Origin: CAZOOA01 sp964581355
Lineage (GTDB): Bacteria > Bacillota > Dethiobacteria > DTU022 > UBA8154
NCBI GenBank assembly: GCA_964581355.1
Contig: CAZOOA010000006.1
Span: 17,673-81,672 of the forward strand
Direction: 5' to 3'
Length of the DNA stretch: 64,000 nucleotides
In this document: positions 49,381-58,115 of the stretch, piece after piece
Numbering within the stretch: the stretch's first letter is position 1
How the letters are laid out: each line of letters begins with the position of its first letter
Program-made: the position numbers and the translations under genes
Notes under the pieces: model-generated
Told to the model about the DNA's origin: nothing
Seen by the model: only the letters and a program-made list of their open reading frames with translations
Database searches by the model: none

Positions 49381-50667
49381 ATGACGAGAAAAATGATTGT
49401 CTTTTTAATAACTGCAATTCTGTTCATGTCCCTGGCACCTGCAGACCTCTCGGCAAATGAAAGCGATTATGCCTGGATCCTGGTGGAAACTCAATACCGT
49501 GGACTGGGCCCTCATGCCAGCACAGATTATTTTAACTCCCCCCAAGGAGAACACAGCCATACAGATTTTTATACTTACTACATCAACCACGAAGAAGAGC
49601 GGGTCGAATTCAGGCGCACATCGCCTTATGGAAGAAACCGAAACACCGATCCCCCGATGAATTTCCATATTGTCTACACCTGGAGCAAACCTCCCCAAGT
49701 CATCCAGCCCAATGAAACCATCACCTTGCGGCTTAACCAGGAGGTAATAAGCAACCAACCAGGAGGCTATTCCACCAGCTACCACTGGCGAGCCCGGACA
49801 GGTCAATTCTGGAACTTCACCATTGTCGAGCCGGCAAAATATGCCGGTAAAGAAACGGTCCTGATAGGAAGTGCCACCACACGCGATCCTGACAATTTGA
49901 TGCAAGAATCCGGGTCGTTGGTATTTACCCGTGAAGCCTGGAACCCTGGACGTGAAGGAAGACAGCAGACCCTGCAGATTAGTACGGGAGTAGGTAGCGC
50001 AGCTCAGCAGGTCGTTGAGCGGTACATTTATGAGTGGAAAAAAGTGCCTGCTGCGGCACCCGCCCCTGCGCCAGCTCCAGAACCCGCTCCGCAGCCGGGG
50101 CGCTTTTCCGACCTTGACCCCGGCCACTGGGCCCATGACGACATCATGGACATGGTGGAAAGGGGCATTTTAAGCGGCTACCCTGACGGCACCTTCCGCC
50201 CCAACCAGGTGGTAACCCGGGCCGAGTTTGCCAAGATAATGGTGCAGGCATTAGAGCTTCAGGCAGCCAGGCCCGCTTCCCCGACCTTCACCGACGTGGG
50301 GACAGACCACTGGGCCTTTAATGATGTGGAATCGGCCAGGGACTACTTAACCGGTTATCGTAACCCCCGGACAGGGGAGATGTCCTTTCTCCCCGGCGGC
50401 GATGCCGTTCGGGAAGATGTGGCCGTAGCCATTGTCAAGGCCCAGGGATACGGAGACGAAACCGCCAACTTGAGCCTGCTTAACCAGTTCTCCGACCAGG
50501 GAGAGATTTCTGATGCCCTGCGGAATCACGTGGCCATTGCTGTCGAAAAAGGGTATATGCAGGGAACCAACATCGGCTTTGAGCCGCAAAAACCCTTGAC
50601 CCGGGCCGAGGCCTGCACTCTTTTGCTCCGGATCATCCAGGCCGAATTGGAGAAAGTTACCCTCTAA
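49381..50667 (+). CDS. S-layer homology (SLH) domain surface protein
   Basis: About 428 residues: a signal peptide (MIVFLITAILFMSLAPADLSA), an unassigned domain of about 200 residues rich in aromatic and polar residues, an Ala/Pro linker (APAPAPAPEPAPQP), then three SLH repeats (FSDLDPGHWAHDDIMDM; FTDVGTDHWAFNDVESA; QGEISDALRNHVAIAVEKGYMQG) that bind secondary cell-wall polymer. Start taken as ATG 49381, 9 bases after AAAGGA; an ATG at 49372 is too close. A terminator follows. Confidence 0.92.
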   Translation: MTRKMIVFLITAILFMSLAPADLSANESDYAWILVETQYRGLGPHASTDYFNSPQGEHSHTDFYTYYINHEEERVEFRRTSPYGRNRNTDPPMNFHIVYTWSKPPQVIQPNETITLRLNQEVISNQPGGYSTSYHWRARTGQFWNFTIVEPAKYAGKETVLIGSATTRDPDNLMQESGSLVFTREAWNPGREGRQQTLQISTGVGSAAQQVVERYIYEWKKVPAAAPAPAPAPEPAPQPGRFSDLDPGHWAHDDIMDMVERGILSGYPDGTFRPNQVVTRAEFAKIMVQALELQAARPASPTFTDVGTDHWAFNDVESARDYLTGYRNPRTGEMSFLPGGDAVREDVAVAIVKAQGYGDETANLSLLNQFSDQGEISDALRNHVAIAVEKGYMQGTNIGFEPQKPLTRAEACTLLLRIIQAELEKVTL

Positions 50668-50733
50668 CCTGCCTCTAGCTTGTATGAATTAGAATTCCCG
50701 GCCAGCCATTCCGGTTCATTTACTGAGAAAACA

Positions 50734-50766
50734 GGCGGCAGGTAACCAAAATACCTGCCGCCTTTT
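50734..50766 (+). terminator. Terminator of the SLH gene
   Basis: Perfect 11-bp stem GGCGGCAGGTA/TACCTGCCGCC (50734-50744 and 50752-50762) followed by TTTT; may serve mgtE on the other strand as well. Confidence 0.85.
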
Positions 50767-50815
50767 CAGTCAACACTTTTTTGTTAACAATTGCCTGCTT
50801 TGCTGCAGCGGTCCT

Positions 50816-52195
50816 TCAAAGCAGGTGCCCTAAAAAGATGCTCACGGAAGTGAAATAGATAAACAGGCCGGTCACATCCTTGATCGTGGTAATAAAGGGG
50901 TCGGAACCGGCAGCTTGGTCAAACCCCATACGCACCAGGACAAAGGGCACCAAAAAACCCATAGAAGTGGCAATGGTCATGGTCAGGGCCAGGGATACCC
51001 CTACTGCTAAGCCGAAGTTGGGGTCCTGCTGCCAAAGAGTAGCAATAATTCCCGCTGCGATCCCCATGATCACGCCCATGCTGAAACCGATTTTTACCTC
51101 CCGCAGAAAATGGCTGCCAAATCGCTTGACATTGATATGCCCCAGCACAAAAGCCCGGGTAAAAATAGTCGAAGACTGGGTGCCCACATTGCCGCCCATA
51201 TCCATAATCACCGGGATAAAAATTGCCACGGCTGCAACGGCTTCCAGGGTTTCCTCGTAGGCATCGATCACGGCACCGGCCAGCATTCCGCCGATCAAGG
51301 TGATGATCAAGAAAGGAATGCGCACTTTCCAGACTTCCCAGGTGGAACCGGTGACCAGGCGCTGGCTGCGCCCTGTTTCCTGGCTGGTCAGGTTTGTCAA
51401 ACCAACTTTGTCAAAGATGTCATCGGTGGTTTCTTCTTCCAACACATCAATGGCATCGTCAACGGTGACAATTCCCACCAGGCGGTTTTCCCTGTCCACC
51501 ACGGGGACCGCCAAAAGGTCCCGGTCCTGCAACAGGCGAGCTACATCTTCCTGGTCGGTATCGGTATCCACCTTGGCAATGGTTTCCGTCATAATATCGC
51601 CAATCCTGGCCGATTTAGCTGCCGAAACCAGCTCGCCCAGGGATAAAACTCCCAACAGTTTCCGGTTGGCGTCGGTCACGTAGAGCACATAGACCGTCTC
51701 TGCACTTTTTCGCTCCCTGCGGATTTTCTCCAGGGCCTCTTCGGCGGTCATTTCAGCTTTCAGGCTGACATATTCCGGCGTCATGATCCGCCCGGCCGTC
51801 CTGGGCGCGTAGCCCAACAGTATCGACGTTTTTCCCCGCTCCTCCGGGGTGAGCTTATTCAAAAGTTTTTTGGCCACCTTGGCCGGCAGCTCATCCATCA
51901 ACCGGGCCCTGTCATCGGGCTCCATTCCCAGCACCAGTTCAATGGATTTTTCATCAGTGAAAGAGTAAATCAGTTTCTCCTGCAAGTCCACGGAAAGCTG
52001 TTCAAAAACAGCCAGGGACAGATCCTTGTTTAACAACCGAAAAAGCACCAGCATCTCGTCCAGGTTATCCGTTCCTTCAAACTCAAAAAAAAGCTCCAAA
52101 AGCTGGTGTAGTTCCTGCTGATTCAACAACTCCTTAAGCTTATCCATCTCCTTGTCTTGGAGATATGCCCTGACTTGTTCTGCAAATACGGACAT
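50816..52195 (-). CDS. mgtE: Magnesium transporter MgtE
   Basis: About 459 residues: MgtE N domain (MDKLKELLNQQELHQLLELFFEF), two CBS domains (EYVSLKAEMTAEEALEKI; LAVPVVDRENRLVGIVTVDDA), and five C-terminal membrane segments (GGNVGTQSSTIFTRAFVLG, a conserved pore region). The CBS part closes the channel when Mg2+ is high. ATG 52195 follows AAGGAGG; an in-frame ATG 52276 with its own GGGAGG could add 27 basic residues. It lies behind an M-box riboswitch. Confidence 0.95.
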   Translation of the reverse strand: MSVFAEQVRAYLQDKEMDKLKELLNQQELHQLLELFFEFEGTDNLDEMLVLFRLLNKDLSLAVFEQLSVDLQEKLIYSFTDEKSIELVLGMEPDDRARLMDELPAKVAKKLLNKLTPEERGKTSILLGYAPRTAGRIMTPEYVSLKAEMTAEEALEKIRRERKSAETVYVLYVTDANRKLLGVLSLGELVSAAKSARIGDIMTETIAKVDTDTDQEDVARLLQDRDLLAVPVVDRENRLVGIVTVDDAIDVLEEETTDDIFDKVGLTNLTSQETGRSQRLVTGSTWEVWKVRIPFLIITLIGGMLAGAVIDAYEETLEAVAAVAIFIPVIMDMGGNVGTQSSTIFTRAFVLGHINVKRFGSHFLREVKIGFSMGVIMGIAAGIIATLWQQDPNFGLAVGVSLALTMTIATSMGFLVPFVLVRMGFDQAAGSDPFITTIKDVTGLFIYFTSVSIFLGHLL

Positions 52196-52294
52196 AATAG
52201 ACCTCCTTGTCTTGGCTGCTATGCAGGCTGCATTTCTTCTGGGGCGTAGCTGTTTATAGACACTGTCATCCTCCATCAGGGCATCACCTCCCGG

Positions 52295-52322
52295 AAAATA
52301 AATTAACGGCTCCAAGGAGCCG
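52295..52322 (-). terminator. M-box-controlled terminator
   Basis: Minus-strand RNA has CGGCUCC-UU-GGAGCCG (52307-52322) followed by a U-rich UUAAUUUAUUUU tract, between the aptamer and mgtE. Confidence 0.8.
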
Positions 52323-52379
52323 CATTTTGGCGAATGCAAAAAACACTCTTATTGAATGCCAGAATAATCCAGGCACTCA

Positions 52380-52541
52380 CAAAACCCCGACTCCTCGTTC
52401 TGGTTTTGGCACTAAGCGACGTAGACCCTTCCCGGTCAGCTGCCTTAGGCAGACCTTAATCCGATCGTGCCTGTTCTACCCATTGGCGTCTCTGGACATT
52501 TCTGGGCAGCAGCCTTTGTTCGCTTAGGAGCCTCACCAAAC
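52380..52541 (-). ncRNA. M-box (Mg2+) riboswitch
   Basis: On the minus strand GGUGAGGCUCCU opens the aptamer, followed by GCUGCUGCCCAGAAAUGUCC and GACGCCAAUGGGU, and the closing AGGCAGCUG. These are the conserved blocks of the ykoK/M-box leader. With Mg2+ bound, the following terminator should form and mgtE be off. Confidence 0.95.
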
Positions 52542-52569
52542 AAGTCATCATTCATTTTTACAATTTCAT

Positions 52570-52598
52570 ATTTTAATAGCACAAGAAATAAATGTCAA
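52570..52598 (-). promoter_or_regulatory. Promoter of the M-box-mgtE transcript
   Basis: TTGACA (52593-52598), 17-base spacer, TAAAAT (52570-52575) on the minus strand, about 30 bases before the aptamer. Confidence 0.8.
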
Positions 52599-52807
52599 GA
52601 GATTTCTATCTTTCTTATCTCCTGCCCGGGACGAACCTGGCTCTACGAAGCGAAAAACCGGGGCAGAAACACCGTGGCAGCCTAGCCATAAGCCGGGGAA
52701 CATTTGAAGAGCACTAAAAGTAGCGAGAATACGGAAATAATCCCCAGCTATTCAGGACATATCCGGCACTTATACCTGGCTCAATATATCTTGGACAAAG
52801 GGTATGC

Positions 52808-54007
52808 TTACTCTTTGCTAATGGTAAAACGTTTCCTGTAAGTCATCATCCGCCAGATCCACTCCATAGGGCCGTACTGGAAACGTTCCAGCCAAGCCCT
52901 GCTCCAAAAGACCTGCAGGGTGTAAATGAGAAAGGTCAAAAGCACCCCCACGGCAAATGGCAACTGCCCGTACAGACCCAAACCGAACCCGTAAAAGATC
53001 AACACGCAGATCAGCGTCTGGCTCAGATAGTTGGTCAGGGCCATACGCCCCACATCGGCCAAAGGACGCATGAAGCGCTGCATTGAATCCCGCTGCAGCA
53101 GGAAAACAAATGATGTGATATAGAAAAAGCTAAGGGGGATGGAAAAGACATACTTCGCCGTCTCCAAGGCCATGTACCAATACAGGGTCTGCACCGGTAT
53201 TACCCCTGTTAGCAGCAGGATATACAGCAGCATGCCTGGCAGGGCAACCCCCAAGCTGACTTTCCAGACTTTTTTCAACCAAACTGCATTTTCCTGGAAC
53301 CGGGAAAACACCTGCAGCCGCCCGGCATAGACCCCGCAAAGAAACAGGGCCAGCACCCCCGGGAGGAAAAACAAATTGCCCACCAGGGTAAATGAAAGCT
53401 CTTCCCCCACCCGGTAGGAAGCGATCTCCATAAAGCCACCCGCAGAATAAATCTCCATGGCCCGGGAGTCCGGGGCCATCTCTTCGGGTGCAAATACCAT
53501 CCCCAACCCGTACATCCACCAGACAAAAGCCGTCATCAGCAAAGCAATGATAAACAGGGCCACAATCCAGCGCCGCAGGGACTTCAAGCTCTTCCTGTGG
53601 AATAAAAGGAGCAAAAACCCCGTCAACGCATAGGTGTGAAGGATATCCCCATACCAAAACAGGGTTAGGTGGATTATCCCAAAGCACAGCAGGCTCAGCA
53701 TCCGGAACAAGAACAGCTTCCTGGCCCCCAAACCTTTTTCCTCGGCCCGCTGGATAAAAATAAAAAAACCCAGGCCAAATAAAAAGGAAAAAATGGGGTA
53801 AAACTTCCCCTCGGCCAACAGCACCACCAACCAGGCTGCGGCCTGGTTGAATATCCCCGTATAGTCCAGTGGCGTATAAAGCTTCATCATAATGGGGGAC
53901 TTGAAAAAAGCCATATTCACCAGCAAAACCCCAAAGAGGGCAAATCCCCTTAATGCATCGATGGACTGAATCCGCTGACCCGGACCGGTCGGTGTTGCCG
54001 TGGCCAA
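52808..54007 (-). CDS. DUF418 (YeiB-like) membrane protein
   Basis: 399 residues, about nine membrane segments. IQSIDALRGFALFGVLLVNM and FSFLFGLGFFIF at the N-end and the C-terminal DUF418 block (VGRMALTNYLSQTLICVLIFYG; FWSRAWLERFQYGPMEWIWR) identify the family, which is distantly related to membrane acyltransferases; its substrate is unknown. Starts at TTG 54007 behind GGGAG. Confidence 0.92.
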   Translation of the reverse strand: MATATPTGPGQRIQSIDALRGFALFGVLLVNMAFFKSPIMMKLYTPLDYTGIFNQAAAWLVVLLAEGKFYPIFSFLFGLGFFIFIQRAEEKGLGARKLFLFRMLSLLCFGIIHLTLFWYGDILHTYALTGFLLLLFHRKSLKSLRRWIVALFIIALLMTAFVWWMYGLGMVFAPEEMAPDSRAMEIYSAGGFMEIASYRVGEELSFTLVGNLFFLPGVLALFLCGVYAGRLQVFSRFQENAVWLKKVWKVSLGVALPGMLLYILLLTGVIPVQTLYWYMALETAKYVFSIPLSFFYITSFVFLLQRDSMQRFMRPLADVGRMALTNYLSQTLICVLIFYGFGLGLYGQLPFAVGVLLTFLIYTLQVFWSRAWLERFQYGPMEWIWRMMTYRKRFTISKE

Positions 54008-54254
54008 AACAAATCACTCTCCCTGCAATTACTCACGGGTATTCCAACAGATTAAGCACAAGGCTAAGAAGGCTGGCAAGGCCAACAGGGCCAACTGCTA
54101 AATCCTCATACTATTTTTCCACGAATTGTTTATTCGCCACGAAAAAGGAAATACCTGCTTCTTTTGCAGCTCCTAACCGGCCAATTTTCAATCCACAAGG
54201 TGCAATCCCAGGAAAAAGAAGCCCAGAGCAACAATAATTCTCTTATTTTAATGA

Positions 54255-54283
54255 TTGTCATTATGTACTTGCTATAGTATAAT
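54255..54283 (+). promoter_or_regulatory. Promoter of the fdhE-like gene
   Basis: TTGTCA (54255-54260), exactly 17 bases, TATAAT (54278-54283). The predicted start of transcription leaves a leader of about 330 bases before ATG 54621. Confidence 0.85.
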
Positions 54284-54329
54284 ATTAAACCAAGGAGAGA
54301 AATAGATTTTTAAAGATAATGCATCAAGA

Positions 54330-54590
54330 CGCCTGGATGGCCAGGACCTGACAAGCCTGCAAAACTGGCTGGCCAGATCTGCCTGGCAGGGCCTGCCGCA
54401 GGGGCGGTTTGCACCTGCCACAGGCACCCGGACCTGCTGCAAGGACGGTTCTTTCTGCGACTTGCCTCAGCGGCGGTTCTCTTGGCAGGCACCCATAACA
54501 GTCGGGCAACACCTGCCACGAGAACCGACTTCGTGGCAGAAACTTGGCAGGCTGCGGCAGGTTGCCAGGACAGATATGTTTTTTTAGGGG
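54330..54590 (+). promoter_or_regulatory. Long GC-rich structured leader of the fdhE-like gene
   Basis: The leader is full of GGCAGG/CCTGCC-type complementary blocks. One clear hairpin is TGCCACGA (54514-54521) with TCGTGGCA (54531-54538), nested in a larger stem (GGCAACACCTGCC near 54505 with GGCAGGTTGCC near 54556) and followed at 54579 by seven Ts. It looks like an attenuator or riboswitch, but no known class was recognised. A frame open from ATT 54306 to TAG near 54586 has no usual start codon and is not called. Confidence 0.5.
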
Positions 54591-54620
54591 GTCAAAATTT
54601 ATTTACGAGGTGATCAGATC

Positions 54621-55589
54621 ATGAATATCTCTCGCAGAAATTTTTTATGGTGGATTTCCGGCACCCTGGCCACGGCCAGCCTTTTTGCTGCCGTGGGATG
54701 TGCCCTGAAAGAGGACTTTGTGCCCCCTGGAGATTCAGCAGAAACCATGAACGGGAAACAACTGCCAGAGAATATAGACCTGGAACAGGTAGAGCAGACT
54801 TACAAGGAAATTATGGATGTCCAGCTGCAATATTATAACCAAATAAACAATGTTGAAATCCCGGAAACAGAAAAAATCAACGCCTGTTTCAGGCAGGGCG
54901 ATTACCTCTTCAAAGAGAACAAGATGGACCTGGACAGCTCAACCTTTCTGGAAGTTCAAGAAGAAATCTGTAAAACCATTAAAGCAGCACAACCTGAAGC
55001 ACCTGAGGCCTTGTTGAAACTGGCAGAAGCCAAAGAATTTCAAGGAGACAACCTTCAGCAACTTATGGAGGACATCGCCCTGTTAAACAAAAAAGAACTG
55101 CAGGAGTATATTTCTGCCCAAAAGCTGGATCAAAGAACTGGCTTGAAAAGCGAAGTAATTTCCTTTATTCTCTACATGAGTTTAACCCCATTCTACAGCG
55201 TTTACACAGAAAAGGTCAGTGAAGCCAGTGATGATTTTTCCATCTGGCGCCAGGGCTACTGCCCCGTCTGCGGCCAGACGGCTGTTATCGCCCGGCATCG
55301 GGTTGAAGATGAAGCCAGGATCCTTTTTTGCTGGCTCTGCCACGCAGAGTGGGTCTTCCCCCGCCTGGAATGCCCATACTGCGACAATAATAACGCCAGG
55401 ACACTGCGGTATTTTTACGTGGATGACAACCGCTCCCACCAGGTCCACGTCTGCCAAAAATGCAACTACTACCTGAAAACAGTCGTGGGCAAAACATTTG
55501 AGCAGGAGCAGTTGCTGAAAATGGAAGATATTGAAACCCGCTACCTGGACATGCTGGCAGAACAGGAAGGTTTCAAGCGGCCAATCTAA
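54621..55589 (+). CDS. FdhE-like Zn protein with Tat/lipoprotein-like signal
   Basis: 322 residues. Residues 4-10 (SRRNFLW) form a twin-arginine motif, followed by a hydrophobic stretch and AAVGC (Cys27), a possible lipobox. The C-terminal part has the four CxxC pairs of FdhE (C214/217, 237/240, 251/254, 278/281), the iron/zinc-binding protein needed for formate dehydrogenase maturation. FdhE is cytosolic in E. coli, so an exported, lipid-anchored form is odd. No formate dehydrogenase gene is adjacent. ATG 54621 follows CGAGGTG; it has a strong promoter and long leader. Confidence 0.82.
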   Translation: MNISRRNFLWWISGTLATASLFAAVGCALKEDFVPPGDSAETMNGKQLPENIDLEQVEQTYKEIMDVQLQYYNQINNVEIPETEKINACFRQGDYLFKENKMDLDSSTFLEVQEEICKTIKAAQPEAPEALLKLAEAKEFQGDNLQQLMEDIALLNKKELQEYISAQKLDQRTGLKSEVISFILYMSLTPFYSVYTEKVSEASDDFSIWRQGYCPVCGQTAVIARHRVEDEARILFCWLCHAEWVFPRLECPYCDNNNARTLRYFYVDDNRSHQVHVCQKCNYYLKTVVGKTFEQEQLLKMEDIETRYLDMLAEQEGFKRPI

Positions 55590-55617
55590 CTGGCTTGTCC
55601 AGGTTAGGAGAAAGAGA

Positions 55618-55848
55618 ATGCCCGGCAAATCGAAAAAAACTGAGCGAGAGATAGGTCGAGATACAGGCCCATATTCTTTCAGGAAAGCCCTTTTGGCCTG
55701 GTATGACAGGAACGCCCGCGATCTGCCTTGGCGCTGGGCAACCACCGGGGAGCTAAGCACCCTGCCCTTTCCCGCCTTCTATCATCCCATTGTTAAAATG
55801 ATCCGGGAAGAAAGCAGGCAACAGTCGCAGCAAGACAGCAAATTCTGA
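55618..55848 (+). pseudogene. mutY: Truncated A/G-specific adenine glycosylase (mutY 5' fragment)
   Basis: From ATG 55618 (behind AGGAGAAAG) the frame reads a basic head and then FRKALLAWYDRNARDLPWR, the N-terminal hallmark of MutY. Similarity stops after this; the remaining 35 residues do not match and TGA ends it at 76 residues. The helix-hairpin-helix, catalytic Asp and Fe-S ligands are missing, so the gene is a remnant. Confidence 0.75.
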
Positions 55849-55889
55849 TAAAAAATCTCTTTTTTTATGCTCCAGGGCTTTACAGGCCG

Positions 55890-55898
55890 TGATATAAT
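55890..55898 (+). promoter_or_regulatory. Extended -10 promoter of the AEC gene
   Basis: TGA-TATAAT (hexamer 55893-55898), about 55 bases before ATG 55954. No -35 match, as in the katG promoter. Confidence 0.5.
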
Positions 55899-55953
55899 TA
55901 CCCTACAATACTCGCGCATCGATGCGGCCTTTATACAGGAGGAACCATCCACC

Positions 55954-56913
55954 ATGGAAATATTCAACGTCGTCTTTCAGTCAATCTTAGCGCTCCTGGG
56001 CATTGGTGTGTTGGGGTTCTGGATTCTGCGCAGGGGGATCATCCCGGAAAATGTCATCGCCGTCCTTTCCCGCCTGGCCATAGAAATAGCCCTGCCCAGT
56101 GTCGTTTTTGCCGGAATCATGATTAATTTTGACCCGCAAAAATACCCCGACTGGTGGCAGCTCCCCCTCTGGTGGGTTTTATTTGCCCTGCTTGCCCTGG
56201 GCCTCTCCCTCCTCACCTGTTTATTAGCTAAAAAACCGTTCCGCCGCGAATTCGTTGTCAGCCTTTTCTTCCAAAACGGCCTTTTCTTCCCGATCATTAT
56301 CATCGCCGGGCTCTTTGGCCCCTCGTCTCCTTTTTTGGTCCAGCTCTTTATCTTCATCATCTTGCACCCGGTGCTTTTTTTCAGCGCAACCCCACTTTTT
56401 TTTCGCCGGAAAAATGATGAAATCCAGGAGCCGGCCCTGAACCTGCAGCGAATTATCAACCCCGTTTTGATCGCCACACTGCTGGCCATGGGTATGGTTC
56501 TATCCGGCGCAGATCACTACCTGCCCGTCTTTATTGTGGACATGTTTGATCTGTTAGGCGCCATGACACTACCTTTGATCATGATTATCCTGGGCGGCAG
56601 CCTTTACATCGACTTCCAGCAAAAAGGGGAAATCTATACCTGGGAAGTGATCAAATTTGTCGCGGTAAAAAACTTTCTGTTCCCTCTGCTCTTCATCGGC
56701 CTGCTGATCCTGCTGCAGCCTGCCTACAATATTGCCCTGATCATCTTCCTGCAGAGCGCTGTTCCCCCCTTTACCGGGGTCCCCATCCAGGTAGCCCGGG
56801 CCGGGGGTAACGCCACCCTGGCCAACCAGTATATCCTGGGCAGTTTCCTGGTTTCTACCATTTCCATTCCGCTGATGTTCCTGCTGTTTAACCGCTTCTT
56901 CCCCCTGCAGTGA
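55954..56913 (+). CDS. AEC-family transporter (auxin efflux carrier/permease type)
   Basis: About 319 residues with ten membrane segments in two five-helix halves, the second starting near NPVLIATLLAMGMVLSG. AEC carriers export organic acids or amino-acid-like solutes; malonate or malate permeases are relatives. ATG 55954 follows AGGAGG; a longer frame from 55867 runs through the promoter. Substrate unknown. Confidence 0.9.
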   Translation: MEIFNVVFQSILALLGIGVLGFWILRRGIIPENVIAVLSRLAIEIALPSVVFAGIMINFDPQKYPDWWQLPLWWVLFALLALGLSLLTCLLAKKPFRREFVVSLFFQNGLFFPIIIIAGLFGPSSPFLVQLFIFIILHPVLFFSATPLFFRRKNDEIQEPALNLQRIINPVLIATLLAMGMVLSGADHYLPVFIVDMFDLLGAMTLPLIMIILGGSLYIDFQQKGEIYTWEVIKFVAVKNFLFPLLFIGLLILLQPAYNIALIIFLQSAVPPFTGVPIQVARAGGNATLANQYILGSFLVSTISIPLMFLLFNRFFPLQ

Positions 56914-57011
56914 AATAAGCCTCACTACACCTGCTCCCGGGCAATACAATTTGCTGCCACTTTTTTTATTTTTCAGAAGGTTTTCGCCTTTTTGTGTCGA
57001 ATAGAAAAGAT

Positions 57012-57131
57012 GAACCACCTGCTGCCAAACTCCTGAGAAAGAGTGGCCTTGCCAAGGAGGTGAGACGGCCACCGCGCACTCAAGCCCTGCGCTTAAAAGT
57101 CGCCCTCCTTTGAGTCAACTGCAGGTGGTTC
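57012..57131 (+). ncRNA. Candidate cis-regulatory RNA with three-way junction
   Basis: A perfect 11-bp closing stem (GAACCACCTGC 57012-57022 with 57121-57131) encloses two hairpins: GTGGCC 57043-57048 with 57067-57072, and ACTCAA 57078-57083 with 57110-57115. AAGGAGG and CCTCCTT inside could pair as an alternative. It ends 30 bases before the nitrilase-family start. No known riboswitch consensus was recognised, so it is a candidate only. Confidence 0.5.
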
Positions 57132-57161
57132 CTACTTTAACCGGGAAAGGAAGGTTCTGAC

Positions 57162-58115
57162 TTGAAAGTTATCGTTCATCAGACTGCACCCAAACTGCTG
57201 GACGTGCAGAGTAACCTGGAGGAAATAAGTAGTAAAATCCAGCAGGGACGGGAAAAAGGAGCTCATTTAGTCGTTTTTCCGGAACTGGCCTTGACAGGTT
57301 ATTTTGTGCGAGAACACTATCATGAAGTAGCTTTGCGGCTTGATTCAAAAGAAATCAAAAAACTGGCAGCAGCTTCCAGGGGCACGGCTGCTATCGTCGG
57401 ATTTATCGAGGAATCACCCTCCATGAATTTTTACAACTCCGCCCTGGTTCTGGTGGACGGTGAAATCGCATTTGCCTCACGCAAGCTGAACCTGCCCAAT
57501 TACGGAGTCTTTGAAGAAGGCAAAATTTTTGCCACTGGAAAAAAAATCAGCACATTTATACTGCATGACTTCCATATTGCCGTCTTTATTTGTAACGATA
57601 TGTGGCATCCATCCCTGCCCTACCTGGGCATCACGCAAAAAGCGGATGTTTTTGTAACAATTATCAACTCATCCCAGGGATCCATGGGTTCGGAATTTAG
57701 CAACATTGAAACCTGGAGCATCATTAACACCTTTTATGCCCGTGTATTCGGCATTTACAACATTTGCGCCAATCGAGCCGGTGAAGAATACCTGCACGAC
57801 CGACGCCGGTGTAATAATCCAGAACCTTTTTCAAAGAAAAACGGGGATGACGCAATCATAAACGAAGCTGAGGAAAAAGCACTGGCCGCGGTGGACGATG
57901 GGTCCGCCCCGTACCGCTACTGGGGCGGCAGCGAAATCGTCAACCCTTTCGGCGAGGTTGTCAGCAAAGCTCCGCTGCATGAGCCCGGTGAAATAGAAGG
58001 ATTTATCTCCCGCGAACTGCTGCGGCAAAAAAAGATCCTGCTGCCTTATGTGAAAAATGATGACCCGTATTTCACCTACCGCGAACTCAAACGCATTTTG
58101 GAGCCCACCCCCTGA
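57162..58115 (+). CDS. Carbon-nitrogen hydrolase (nitrilase superfamily)
   Basis: 317 residues with the full catalytic set: Glu41 (FPELALTGYF), Lys108 (SRKLNLPN), Cys144 (FICNDMWHP). These hydrolases cleave amides or nitriles, such as N-carbamoyl amino acids or beta-ureidopropionate; the substrate here is unknown. Starts at TTG 57162 behind AAAGGAAGG. Directly downstream of the candidate structured RNA, which may control it. Confidence 0.9.
   Translation: MKVIVHQTAPKLLDVQSNLEEISSKIQQGREKGAHLVVFPELALTGYFVREHYHEVALRLDSKEIKKLAAASRGTAAIVGFIEESPSMNFYNSALVLVDGEIAFASRKLNLPNYGVFEEGKIFATGKKISTFILHDFHIAVFICNDMWHPSLPYLGITQKADVFVTIINSSQGSMGSEFSNIETWSIINTFYARVFGIYNICANRAGEEYLHDRRRCNNPEPFSKKNGDDAIINEAEEKALAAVDDGSAPYRYWGGSEIVNPFGEVVSKAPLHEPGEIEGFISRELLRQKKILLPYVKNDDPYFTYRELKRILEPTP

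Noticed and set aside
53130..54017. 295-residue frame overlapping the DUF418 gene
   Set aside because: Shadow of a membrane protein gene; Gly/Pro/Arg-rich translation without family features.
54306..54588. Frame of about 94 codons through the fdhE leader starting with ATT
   Set aside because: ATT is not a usual start, composition follows the GC-rich repeats, and RNA structure explains the region better.
57012..57131. T-box leader before the nitrilase
   Set aside because: A CCACCGCG stretch recalls the T-box, but stem I, the specifier loop and a terminator are missing.
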